NCBI GenBank assembly: GCA_003508835.1
Contig: PUFA01000210.1
Coordinates: 2,112,501 to 2,176,500 of the forward strand
Reading direction: 5' to 3'
DNA length: 64,000 nucleotides
Origin: Eonycteris spelaea
Lineage: Eukaryota > Chordata > Mammalia > Chiroptera > Pteropodidae
Under the pieces are notes generated by a model, which saw only the letters and a program-made list of their open reading frames with translations, did not search any database and had not been told where the DNA came from. Positions 45,946-56,005 of this stretch are shown here, piece by piece; positions within the stretch are counted from its first letter, which is position 1; each line of letters opens with the position of its first letter. The position numbers were made by a program, and so were the translations under genes.

Positions 45946-47399
45946 GGATTCTGTCCCTGTGCTGTGCCCGAGGTCTGATGGATGTTTCTGCTCTGTCTTT
46001 ACTCTTTCCTGTTACTATTGCTCAGCCTGAGCCTATTTCCTACCCGACTCCTGAAGCACAGGCTGCCGGTGTGGGCACCTTTCACCTCTAAAATGTTCAG
46101 GCACCAAATCCCTCTTTTTCTTGTTATTGACTAGTTGTGAGGTAGTGGAGAGGAGTGGAGGAAATCACATCATGGGCTTTTGTTATTCAAAAATAGCTAA
46201 TTTACAGACCTCTGAATTGTCTGAAATCCTTACATTTATGCACAAAGTGGATATACGTTTTGCAATATCCGAAATGTATACAATTTGGGGGTCTCTCTTT
46301 AGAAAAGAAGAACAAAAAATTATAAACAGAAGTTCAGTTATAAGGCCTAGGAGTGAGTTCTTGCAGGTGAGAGACACTGAAGTTTAAGATTTACTAGCTT
46401 CTGTACTTACCTCTGTCTGCCCCTGATACAGAGCCCTACACTGGGAATTCTGCAATTTTAAAAAGTAGAAGGCACTTCCTTTGCCTGTTGATGATTGGAG
46501 AAGAGTTACAAAGCAAAAGGGCAATGAGTGATCATTCATTTAGTGCCATCAAAGAAAGTAAAAATTGGATAATTTGCCAGATTAGACAATCTTTCTGCTA
46601 AGAGTAGAGCTAAACCATTTTAGATACGGATGGTGTACAAGTGAGAACATAAGCAAAAAGATGTCACACAGTTAAATTAAGAACCGATAGCCTTGTGTTA
46701 GCCTCCCATATTTGTGACTATGAAACTTGGTATCACAATCAGAAATGCACAAACTTGACTTTATATATAGTCTTTATAGAGCAACTTTATGTTTCAGGGG
46801 GAGAGGCACTGCGAATGGCTTTTCATGACTCACCTGTAAGGAGAGACTTGTGGAAGGTGATCTAAACCTGTAGGAGCTCTGTGGCCTAACTGGAGGCATC
46901 TCTGACACAGCATGCCCTGACCTTTCAGAGTTTTCTCTCTAAGCCATTTCCACTGATGCTCACATATCAAGCAAGACGCCCATCATGGGACACCTGAACT
47001 CTCATTTCAAGAACTAGGTTTCCAGTAGCAACTTCTACCAGGGATGACTCAGAAACCGTATGCCCATATTAGTTTTGCCCAGCCCTTTACTAAATCTCCA
47101 TGACCTTTCTGAAAGTCATGAAAATATTACAGAAGATGGATCAGGGTAAAATCAACTATTTCTACTCTGAAGACCTTCACTGCAATTTTGCTATAATTCT
47201 CTCATTTCACTCCCACCACCCCAGTTTTCTTAAAGTATGAGTCTTACAGGTTTGTCATGTATTCTGTGGAGTTGTATTCATATTTGTAGGGTCGCTTTAA
47301 TATTAAAAGAGAAGAGATGAAGGGATTGACATACAGATTGTAGGCTCATAAAACATTCAAGGGAATTTGGAGATTGTCTGATTCACCTTCCATTTTACT
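45946..47399. other. Single-copy stretch
   Basis: No repeat or exon recognised. Confidence 0.45.
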
Positions 47400-47620
47400 T
47401 TATTTTAAAAAATTTTATTTGATTGCTTTTATGCTAAAAAGATGTAAGTTCAATCTGGCCATATTATGGAAGTTCAGAAAATGGAGAAAATAAAAAGAAA
47501 ATCATTCATCATCCTAATGTCCTATTATAGCCAACGTTATGAATTACCATATGCATATTTTACCAACTTGCAATTGTAGTGTACAGATGAAGTTGTTTCC
47601 TTTTATTTTCATTTTTAAAC
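47400..47620. mobile_element. Possible L1ME fragment
   Basis: 'aagttcagaaaatggagaaaataaaaagaaaatcattcatcatcctaatgtcc' resembles an L1ME-type segment. Orientation and family uncertain. Confidence 0.35.
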
Positions 47621-47789
47621 TTAATAAGACAGATGAGGTCACTGAGACCCTGGATCCTACAACTGTGTAATATCCACCATTTATAGTATTTATTTTTATA
47701 CTATCTTAGAATAGACATCTCCTTTTCTTTTATTTCTCTCCCGAGGCCTCCTCTTTTGTAGTTTTTGAGTGGACAGACTCCATAATAAG

Positions 47790-47940
47790 AAAAACTGCCT
47801 GGGTTTAACTATTCAGCCACTTCCAAACAGTGTGGCATTGGGCAAGTTACTTACATTAGCTCAACTGTTTCCTCATCTGTAAAATAGGGATGATATAAGG
47901 CTAGAATAAAGACAAATGATATAATATATGACAACATATG
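47790..47940 (+). mobile_element. MIR SINE
   Basis: 'ctgcctgggtttaactattcagccacttcc', 'gtgtggcattgggcaagttacttacattagctcaactgtttcctcatctgtaaaatagggatgat'. Confidence 0.8.
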
Positions 47941-48400
47941 TTCCGCTGGATTTATTACCAGTTCCCGGGCCATTTGGCTTGCAGTTGGGTTTTGGTCTCT
48001 GTTGGACTAGAGTCTAACTTTGTATTTAGTTGGGGGCTCTGGCAGGTGATAACGGGAGGGAGGAGAGTGTGGTCAGAACAATAATTCCCTGGGCTCTCTT
48101 CCATATTTGATTGTATTCCTTAATCAAAGATTCCTGATTTCAACCCAGCTGACTCTAAAGAACTCTTCTTCACCAGGCTCCAATAACCACTTCTTTCATT
48201 CTCTTTCCTTCTGGCCTAGGAGTTATATCAGCTTAACTGCTATTTAAGCCCCAGGTTACTGTACTATCCCTTGGGGGTCCCCAACACCCAGACATTTTAA
48301 ACAGCCCCTTTGTATACAAATCCTCCTGGAATATGCCTATTTTGAGTGTTCCATCTGTTTCCTATAGAGACCCTGACTGATACAACATGTTAGTATTACT
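47941..48400 (+). repeat. Old interspersed repeat, family not assigned
   Basis: It ends with 'attttgagtgttccatctgtttcctatagagaccctgactgatac', preceded by 'aacagcccctttgtatacaaatcctcctggaa'. That terminus is common in mammalian genomes but I cannot name the family with certainty. Confidence 0.45.
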
Positions 48401-48495
48401 TTATCCCCTTTTCAATGAGAAATGAAATTACTGATTTTAGAAGACATGAAATTATGATGGTCTATTTAATTCTTGAAGGATTTGATGGTGAACCT

Positions 48496-48503
48496 CCTTA
48501 AAG
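48496..48503 (+). repeat. Left 8-bp target-site duplication of the hAT element
   Basis: CCTTAAAG, identical to 48722-48729. It fits the loose hAT target preference with a central TA. Confidence 0.9.
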
Positions 48504-48721
48504 TAGCGGTCTCCAACCTTTGTGACACCAGGGTCTGGAGATCCTATGAGAGTCTAATGCCTGATGATCTGAAGTGGAGCTGAGGTGATGCTACTGCTGG
48601 GGAGTGGCTACAAATACAGATGGAACTTTGCTAGCTCACTGCTCACCTCCTGCTGTGTGGCCCAGTTCCTAACAGACCACACACCAGTACCAGTCCATGG
48701 CCTGCAGGCTGGGGACACCTA
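48504..48721 (+). mobile_element. MER1/Charlie-like non-autonomous hAT element
   Basis: A complete 218-bp element. It begins TAGCGGTCTCCAACCTTTGTG and ends with a GGCTGGGGACACCTA-type terminus. The ends form imperfect terminal inverted repeats (TAGCGGTCTCC against TAGGTGTCCCC) and identical 8-bp duplications flank them. Internal words 'gagagtctaatgcctgatgatctgaa', 'ctcacctcctgctgtgtggcccagttcctaacag' and 'accagtaccagtccatggcctgcaggctgg' match the MER1-type consensus I recall. It has no transposase and would have been mobilised in trans. Confidence 0.85.
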
Positions 48722-48729
48722 CCTTAAAG
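48722..48729 (+). repeat. Right 8-bp target-site duplication of the hAT element
   Basis: CCTTAAAG, identical to the left copy. Confidence 0.9.
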
Positions 48730-48779
48730 GCATAAAGCTGGGTCTGCAGAGAACATGATGTTCACACATACAACAGTCA

Positions 48780-48962
48780 CCACAGTGCTTCCTATGTTCC
48801 AGGTTGGAGTCTAAGGCCTTCACATGTCATACTGTTTTTACCTTCATAGAAAGTCTACAAGGTAGATATTACTATTATTTATATTTTGTAGATGAAAAGA
48901 TTGAGATAACAAACTTAAGTCAGTAAGGGACAAAACTGACTTCTGGTTCCAAGACTGTTTTT
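48780..48962 (-). mobile_element. MIR SINE, antisense
   Basis: 'cacagtgcttcctatgttccaggttggagtctaagg', 'catagaaagtctacaaggtagatattactattatt' and 'tgtagatgaaaagattgaga'. Confidence 0.7.
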
Positions 48963-48969
48963 AACCACA

Positions 48970-49152
48970 CGCTGGTGGTGCTGCACATGTGGTCCCAACA
49001 ACACAAGCTCCGTCTGGGGACTTTTGAGAACTGCGAATTCTTGGGCCTCACCCCAGACCTACTGAAGCAGAAACTGTGGGCTTGGGGCCCAGTCATCTGT
49101 GTTTCAGGAATGCCTCCAGGTGACTCTGAAGTAAGCTAAAATCTGAGGGCCA
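48970..49152 (+). mobile_element. MER5A hAT element
   Basis: 'catgtggtcccaacaacac', 'acttttgagaactgcgaattcttgggcctcaccccagacctactgaagcagaaactgtgggcttggggcccagtcatctgtgtttcaggaatgcctccaggtgactctga' is a close MER5A match, the clearest one here. Confidence 0.85.
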
Positions 49153-49359
49153 TTGTATTTCACAAAATCACCTGCCAGGGGATCATGGCTCTCCTTCTCT
49201 GATGAGTTTATTTTGAGGTCACATCAAGAGCCTGGAATTATACTCAGGATGCTACAGATTGATAAAGACGGTACAAATAAGCACTTTTGTGCAACTCTTT
49301 AGAATTCACAAAACACTCTGATGCCCACTGCCTCAGGAGATGGTGGATTCCAGGGCTCG
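49153..49359. other. Single-copy DNA
   Basis: Nothing recognised. Confidence 0.5.
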
Positions 49360-49572
49360 GTGCATGGGCTCTGAACTGTACTAGCTGGGAGAGGAGCTCT
49401 GTCCTCCTGGACACACAGTTATCCAATCTCTGTAAACCTCAGCTTCTTTATCTTGAGGATAATAAGTGTGTGTCCCCTCGGATTGATGGGAAGAGTAAAT
49501 CAGAAACTCACCTGAAACACAGTGCTTAGCACATAGTAAGCACTCAGTAAATGCTAGCTATTACTATCTCAT
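49360..49572 (+). mobile_element. MIR SINE
   Basis: 'cggtgcatgggctctgaac', 'ctctgtaaacctcagcttctttatcttgaggataataag', 'cagtgcttagcacatagtaagcactcagtaaatgctagctattacta'. Confidence 0.8.
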
Positions 49573-49682
49573 AAAAACCTGAAGAAGTAAGGTTTATTAT
49601 CTCCACTTTATAGGTGAGAAAACACCAGCTTACGAATGTCGACTTATCTAAACTGAAGCTGGGATTCAAAAACAGATCTTCT
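49573..49682 (-). mobile_element. MIR SINE fragment, antisense
   Basis: 'ggtttattatctccactttataggtgagaaaacaccagctta' and 'aactgaagctgggattcaaaa' are reversed MIR. It forms a head-to-head pair with the MIR immediately upstream. Confidence 0.65.
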
Positions 49683-50689
49683 AACGTAAAATTCCCATTG
49701 TTTCTATACATTCTTTCCAAAGTTGCCTTGAAAAACCTGGTTTAAAATATCCTTTTTTAATTAATAGACAATGAATCTTAAGGGCCGTATGCCCAAGGAT
49801 ATTTGAGGTCTAAATTACGATCTTCAGCCCACGTGAGCACCATTCCCTGATGAGTCTATACTGAGATGCTGAGACCCCAGGGCCGGGTTGCTCCTAGAAA
49901 GCTGGTCAGCTCTGAGTGTCCTTTCTGAAGTTTGTCCTTTTTCCCCATCCTGACATGCTCTTTCTGGTGTGACTTGGTCACTTTTTATCCTAATGGAGAA
50001 AGTGGGAGGCCAAGCGCAAACAGTGACAGAGGAAAAGATTTGCCTAGCTGCCTCGGTATAGGAGCTTCTGCGATTTTAGTCCTCAAGAGACTTCTAGAAC
50101 CATTGAGAAGGCACCAAACAGAAATGCAGAATTTAATAACTTCCTGATTTGAAAGCTAAACCTTTCTAAACCTATCACACGCACTTTTCCTCACGGAGGA
50201 TTAACGGCCTGACAAGGTTGAACTTTGAAAGAAAAGCTATTTGTGACTTATGGGGAGCAGGGGAAAAAAGGTCTTGACTTTTTAAAAACAAAACAAAACA
50301 AGCAAACCAAAACACGTTAATTTTTCTCAGGCTTCTAACTCAAAAGGGCACCTCTGCTTTAGCTGAAACTTTCCAAATGACCCTCCTCTCAGTCAAAGTG
50401 AGGTGGGAGCAAATGACATCCCCACAGAATTGTTCCGGTAATATTTATAAAAGTTGAAAATAAAGGTTCACATGGGAATAGTTTCAAAGCCTAAAATGAT
50501 GGAGCCTTTTCTAGCAAATCATTTCTTTATTTCCAATACCCCAAGGCAGTTATGGTAATATGCCGCCAACTCTGACCACTCTCCTTCCAGACTCCTAATG
50601 GTTTGTGTAAGAGTTTGGAGTTAAGTTTATTTTTACAGGAATTTCAAAGAAAGTTAATACAATTTGTAGAGTTTTAGGAAGTGAGGTTA
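49683..50689. other. Single-copy DNA
   Basis: An (AAAAC)n-like patch at about 50285-50315. No repeat family or exon recognised. Confidence 0.5.
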
Positions 50690-50870
50690 AGGGTAAGGAC
50701 TCCGAAATTAGAGTCCTGTCCCAGGATTTATTAGCTGTGCCCCTCCGGGCAAGTGACGACTCCACATCTCAGCTGCCTCATCTGTAAACAGGCATAGTTA
50801 GAGTGCACCAATGGAGCAACCCGTAATACGCACCAGATAAAAGATAGTTGTTTCTCTTATTACTTACAAA
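50690..50870 (+). mobile_element. MIR SINE
   Basis: 'aaggactccgaaattagagtcctgtccc', 'tttattagctgtgcccctccgggcaagtgacg', 'catctcagctgcctcatctgtaaacaggcatagttagag'. Confidence 0.75.
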
Positions 50871-52324
50871 AACTGGCTTTTAAAGTTGTTTTAGAATCAA
50901 ATATGAAATTCCATGTATGTAGCATTTATTTATGTTAAAGCAGGTCCCCTATATTCAACAATACTTTTTAAACCTGGTTTTCAGTATTAATTTTATTTCA
51001 AAGCAATGAAGCTAAACTTATTTATTATATGGATTAATTCAGATATTAAAGAATGAATTATTCTTTCCTCTCTTCTTCTAGTCTACAATAATGAGAATTT
51101 TCTGTATTTTTGTAAGCTTGGAGTATCCCAAGGTGCTGAGGGAGGATCGAAATAAATTTAATGTATCATCCTCATAATTATCAGCATTTCTGATAATATC
51201 ATTTAGCAAGGTGAAGCTATTATCCCTGACAACATAAAGGGCAGACAGAAGAATGAAAGGTAAGTGGGCAGATGAGCATAGCTAATAGCATACAGAAGCA
51301 TAAGAGAGTGTCTAGATTGGAAGTGAAAGGGGAGGATTTGTGGCCAGGGCAGTTGGTTTGGACAGAGTTTGTTGGGTTACTTTGCAAAAGTGGTAGGAAT
51401 TACGTAGAGTTCTCAAGGAGATAGGTGACGTCAAAGGGACATTGCTGCCTGTTTTTCAGAGATGACTCACAAATGAGAAAAGAGAAAGTGCAGTGAACAG
51501 CAATAGAGAACACAAATATTATAGTTTATATTATAGCAGATGTCTAAAATGTATGGGCAGAGTCAGTGCTACTCTGGTTCTTACAGAGTAAATAATCCTT
51601 AAATCCAAACAGAGAGAAGAAATGTAATAAGTAGCAAGGAAACCGTGCTGGGAAATGGGAGACTTATGAGGTTCTAGAGTTAATAAATAAGTTAATAGTC
51701 CCCTGAACATCAGACATTGTATTAATCGTGCTTCCTTTTATCCAAAGTGCCTGAGGATGTTTTATAAATCCACTAGCCCCTCATAATTTGAGTTCATTTT
51801 CTAAATTCTGGATTTTTTCTTAATGCAGTTTTGCTATTTTCAAGTACTTATGATACCTGAAATGACAAGTGGGGCTATCAGGGGGTAATGACTCATTCAG
51901 TGTTTTTTAAACCGCAGGCTGCCTCTCATTAGTGGGCCACAAAATCAATATTTATGGGTTTTTACTAGAATATTCTTATATTGTTTATTTGGGACTATTT
52001 CTATGTTTTATTCAATATTTGAATTTGATCATGTTGACATTATCTTTACTATTAATTGCATTTTTACTTTATCATGTAATTTTTAAAAATTTTCTATTGG
52101 TCTATATACATATTATGTGTGTGTGTATATATATACTGGAATGTAGTGTAAAATATATTTCCTTCTGTGAGTCATGAGGAAAAGCAAGTTTGACTTCCTT
52201 TATTTAACAAGAATACTTAAAAATTAATTGATTAGAGGTTTGAAGAAACGGAATTCCAGTTCTTGAAAACAGATTATATTTAAACAATGCCATTTACAAA
52301 CTCATGCTATTAGGATATGTACCT
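50871..52324. other. Single-copy, AT-rich stretch
   Basis: No named repeat. A short GT/AT tract at 52116-52136. The plus-strand frame at 51932-52177 is hydrophobic because the DNA is T-rich and is not supported as a gene. Confidence 0.45.
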
Positions 52325-52505
52325 TTCCCAGCCCAAAGCTGGGCTACTGGAATGAGAATCTCCTGGGAAGTGAGTTTAGAGCCTCTGTTCTAAGGTTGAA
52401 CCTCTGTAGAGTCAAGCCCAGTAAGTCTGGGGTGATTCTCAGTAACCTATATTTTAAAGAGTATCTAGGTGACTTTGAAGCGTGACCAGGGTTGTGCACC
52501 CCCAG
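52325..52505 (+). mobile_element. MER5-like hAT relic
   Basis: 'gggctactggaatgagaatctcctgggaagtgag', 'aagcccagtaagtctggggtgattctcagtaacctatatttta' and 'atctaggtgactttgaagcgtg' follow a MER5/MER20-type layout. Confidence 0.6.
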
Positions 52506-52527
52506 TGCAGGAAACAATTTCTGCAAG

Positions 52528-52829
52528 TACAGGCGGCCTCCATATCTGTGTTTTTACATCCATAGATTTAACCAACTATGGATAGAAAATATTTTTTAAA
52601 AATCTTAGTAAGTTACAAAACGAAATACTTGAATTTGCCACATGCCAAGCACTCTGCTGAATCCGCTTTCATAAGGTGGTGTGTAGGCATAACTTGCTTT
52701 AGCCTACAAGTGACTGTAAGTTATATGCAGATACTGTGCCATTTTAAATAAAGGACTGAGCATCCCAGGATTTTGGTATCCATGGGGGTCCTGGAATTCC
52801 ATCCCCTCAGGTACCACGGGACGACTGTA
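52528..52829 (+). mobile_element. MER2-like Tigger (mariner-type) element
   Basis: Starts TACAGGCGGCCTCCATATCTG after a TA and ends GGTACCACGGGACGACTGTA, so the two ends are inverted repeats bounded by TA. Internal words 'catccatagatttaaccaactatggatagaaaatatt', 'tttagcctacaagtgactgtaagttatatgcagatactg' and 'aaaggactgagcatcccaggattttggtatccatgggggtcctgg' match the MER2/Tigger group. It is about 300 bp, has no transposase and is inactive. Confidence 0.85.
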
Positions 52830-53559
52830 ATGAGAAACATTATCCTGGTACGTTCTGAAGTTTCCTAAAGTCGATTTAAGAATGGCCAAATAAATAAGCT
52901 TCAACTCTAAAAGTAAGGCCACTTGCAGATACATGAAGTGGAACTGAGAAAGAGGGACTTGGGGCTAGGACCAAGGACTGGGGTTGTCAACAGGGGGATT
53001 CTCTAAGCCTGACCACAGTCCTCATGCTTGGTAAATATTTTCCGGTTTTACCTTGGCCAACAAATCTCAAGTTAGTTTATGTTTTGAATGATTTATTTAT
53101 TTATTTTTCATAAGTTCTATATGTTTTACGAGAGGGAAAGATGGATGACAGAGGCGAAATGGGAAAGAGCATAAACCAGCAGTTTGCACAGACAGTGCTA
53201 TGCAAATGAATATGAGGAGCATCGTAGAAAAATTTGAGAAAACCCCTACCAGGCTGCAAATGACTCAAACTTTGATCTCTAAAACCTGCATTAGTTAAAA
53301 GTTGTTTTCTTATTGAACATAAGCCTAACATTTGTTATTTAGGGCTTTCATTTATTTTTCTTTTCTCTTTTCTTTCTTTTTATTTTGTTTAGGTTTTGTG
53401 TTTTTTGTTTCCACCTGTATGATAAGGTCACCAAAACATTTCATAAATTAGAATACTAATTGCACATCTGATTAATGTCTGTATCTCTATAACACAAGAA
53501 AACCAATAATCTTAATAATGTTCCTACTTATTGCTAATAATGCAGCTTCTTCATTATTC
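52830..53559. other. Single-copy DNA
   Basis: A (TTTA)n-like patch at 53090-53106. Nothing else recognised. Confidence 0.45.
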
Positions 53560-53800
53560 AGTGAATTTTTATCAAGCATCAGCCTTGAATCCCATACTAT
53601 TTTAGGATAGTGTGGTAAAGAAGACAAGTGAAGTCTCTGCTCACATGATGAAGCTTGTTGTCTAGTCGGGGGAGACAGGAAACAATCAAGGTAATGGTAG
53701 TAACAATAGTTGGTATGAAGACGATAAAACAGGGTGATACAACTGAGTATTAGAGAGTAGTCAGGGAAAACTTCCATTTGCATAATGGAACAATGATAAA
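53560..53800 (-). mobile_element. L2-type LINE relic, antisense
   Basis: 'tcaagcatcagccttgaatcccatactat', 'aagacaagtgaagtctctgctcacatgatgaagcttgttgtctagtcgggggagacaggaaacaatcaa' and 'gtagtcagggaaaact' follow the reversed L2 layout. Confidence 0.6.
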
Positions 53801-53869
53801 AATGAGGACTGAATGGAAGGACCAGTGTGAAAGAACTATCACTTTAGTTGGTCTTCTTACTTCTCTCTT

Positions 53870-54035
53870 TCATTTATTTAGTAAGTCCTTGCATAAAGCA
53901 CAGCAAAGAGCAAGTCAGCATGGCCTTCCATCGGGGTAACTCAATGTGGCAGGGGAAGCGACATCAAACAAATAATCACTCTGTGCCGAACATTATGAAT
54001 GAAATGTGAATGGTGTGCTAAGAGACTATGTATAG
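53870..54035 (-). mobile_element. Second L2-type relic, antisense
   Basis: 'catttatttagtaagtcc', 'agagcaagtcagcatggccttcc', 'gacatcaaacaaataatcac' and 'gaatggtgtgctaagagac' repeat the same layout as the copy just upstream. Confidence 0.45.
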
Positions 54036-54225
54036 GAACCCAATTGAGACTAAAAGATTAAGAAGACTTCAGATGATGCTAAGAAATGAACAAATAAGTA
54101 AATGGATTTTAGATAATGAGAGAGAATTAGCAAAGAAATAAATTTCTAATAAGCAAAGGTCAGGGGGATTCTATAATAAACCCTGTAGTATGGATTCATG
54201 CCAGAGACGTCAATGTGAACTCATG
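54036..54225. other. Single-copy DNA
   Basis: Nothing recognised. Confidence 0.45.
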
Positions 54226-54262
54226 CTTATATATATACACGTATACGATATACACACACATA
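54226..54262 (+). repeat. Short TA/CA alternating tract
   Basis: TATATATACACGTATACGA then TACACACACA, directly at the left end of the Tigger element. Confidence 0.8.
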
Positions 54263-54902
54263 TAGCCATGAGCCACTTAACGATGGGGATATGTTTCGAG
54301 AAATGTATTGTTTGGCTATTTTATCATTGTGCGAATGTCATAGAGTGAACTTACACAAACCTAGACTGTATAGCATACTACACACCTAGGCTATGTGGTG
54401 TAGGCTATTGCTCCTAGGTAATAAGCCTGTACCACATGTTGCTGTACACAACAGGAGATTAAATCAAACACAAGTGAAAATGGTGCAATCGAGAGATGAG
54501 GTAAACGCAAGATGTATGAGGCTGCTGCTGACGTGAGACGGCACACTGTGTTACAGCAAACTTTTTTTACATAAGTAGAAAGAGCACTCTATAAAGTAAT
54601 GATATAAAGTGTGATATACTAAATACACAAATCAGTTACATAGTCATTTGTTATTTTTATCAACTATTATGTACTGTACACAATCGTACACGCTATACTT
54701 TTATCCAACTGGCAATGCAGTAGGTTTGTTTACATTAGCATCACAACCAACATGTGAATAATGTGATACCACATGATGTCACGATGACTACGATGTCACT
54801 AGGTGATAGGAATTTTTCAGCTTCATTATAATCTTACGAGACTACTTTTGTATATGTGGTGTGTTGTTGGCCTTAATGTTGTTATGTGGCACATGATTAT
54901 AT
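54261..54902 (+). mobile_element. MER8/Tigger-like DNA transposon
   Basis: About 640 bp. The left end reads TATAGCCATGAGCCACTTAA and the right end, reversed, reads TATAATCATGTGCCACATAA. These are good terminal inverted repeats with TA at each edge. Internal words 'cgatggggatatgtttcgagaaatgtattgtttggctatttt', 'catagagtgaacttacacaaacctagactgtatagc', 'actacacacctaggctatgtggtgtaggctattgctcctagg' and 'cataatcttacgagactac' match the MER8/Tigger consensus I recall. No transposase frame remains. Confidence 0.85.
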
Positions 54903-55211
54903 GCAGATAGATAGGCACACATATATGTGCATATGTGGCTTAGTATATATACATGTATTTTCCAGCTCAGTTCACTGAGATCACCTAGAAAGAGTGACAT
55001 TCCAGTGACAAATCTTTGTACCAAGATTTGGTTTCTATATACCATTCTTAAATAAAAGGAACTAAGGCTCCTTGGAGAAATTCCAAGGAATTTCTAGGGA
55101 CTAGGTCTGAGGCAGGGGAAATGCAAAATGACCTTGGAGCATATTGTAGTGGCAGGTAGCAAGAAAGTGCTAAAATTTTAAAAGGAAAGAAGGAGCAAGA
55201 AGTAGGGAGCA
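54903..55211. other. Single-copy DNA
   Basis: Nothing recognised. Confidence 0.5.
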
Positions 55212-55241
55212 GGGAAGGGGAGGGAGAGGGGGGAGAGAGAG

Positions 55242-55292
<51 letters not shown>
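55212..55292 (+). repeat. (GA)n microsatellite
   Basis: GGGA/GAGG-rich start, then about 28 GA units with one AGAAGAG interruption near 55258. Confidence 0.95.
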
Positions 55293-55295
<3 letters not shown>

Positions 55296-55419
55296 TAAAG
55301 GGAGAGAGGAAGAAAACTCAAGCATATCAAAAGTACACAGGAATCAACCTGAAGGAGCTCCCAGTAGCCAAAGCTGGAACACTTTAAGAAAGAAAATAAA
55401 CAACACAATATTGCATTAT

Positions 55420-56005
55420 TACTCAAAGTCTAAAACAAATATACATAAGTCCATACTAATAGAAATTAATAAAGGTGGTAAAGGGAAAGATCTTCCTTAA
55501 AAATATTCCCAGTAAGATATGTAAATACTCTCCCAGGAGGCAGAGCTTTAGTCCCTTCTCCTTGAATGTGGACTGGACCTCCAGAGAATGGACTGTGGAA
55601 ACAGAATGATCGTACAATAGAGAAACTGTATGACACCACCTGAACCATGTGACCAAGGTTCACATTGTCAGTGACATGTCATGTGGATACCACATATGCT
55701 CTCATACATGACAAAAGAGCACACCACCTCCTGTGATAGTCATCCCTAAAACCCATAATTCTAGTCTAATCATGAGAAGGATGTCAGATAAATCCAAATT
55801 GAGGGACATACTATAAAATACCTGGCCAATACTCTTTAGAACTGCCAAGGTCATGAAAAACAAGGAAAAGCAGAACTTGTCACAAATGGGAGACTACGCA
55901 AACACGACAACTACATGCAGTGTGGTAGCTTCAAACAGAAAAAAGATATGAATAGAAAAACTGGTGAAAGATAAATGATTATGAAAGAGCAGTAATGCAG
56001 GGGGA
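55420..56005 (+). mobile_element. L1M 3' UTR
   Basis: 'tgtatgacaccacctgaaccatgtgacc', 'acatgtcatgtggataccacat', 'tgacaaaagagcacaccacctcctgtgatagtcatccc', 'tctagtctaatcatgagaaggatgtcagataaatccaaattgagggacat', 'gagactacgcaaacacgacaactacatgcagtgtggtagct' and 'gaaaaactggtgaaa' give the L1M (MC/ME-like) 3' UTR in sense order. Confidence 0.8.
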
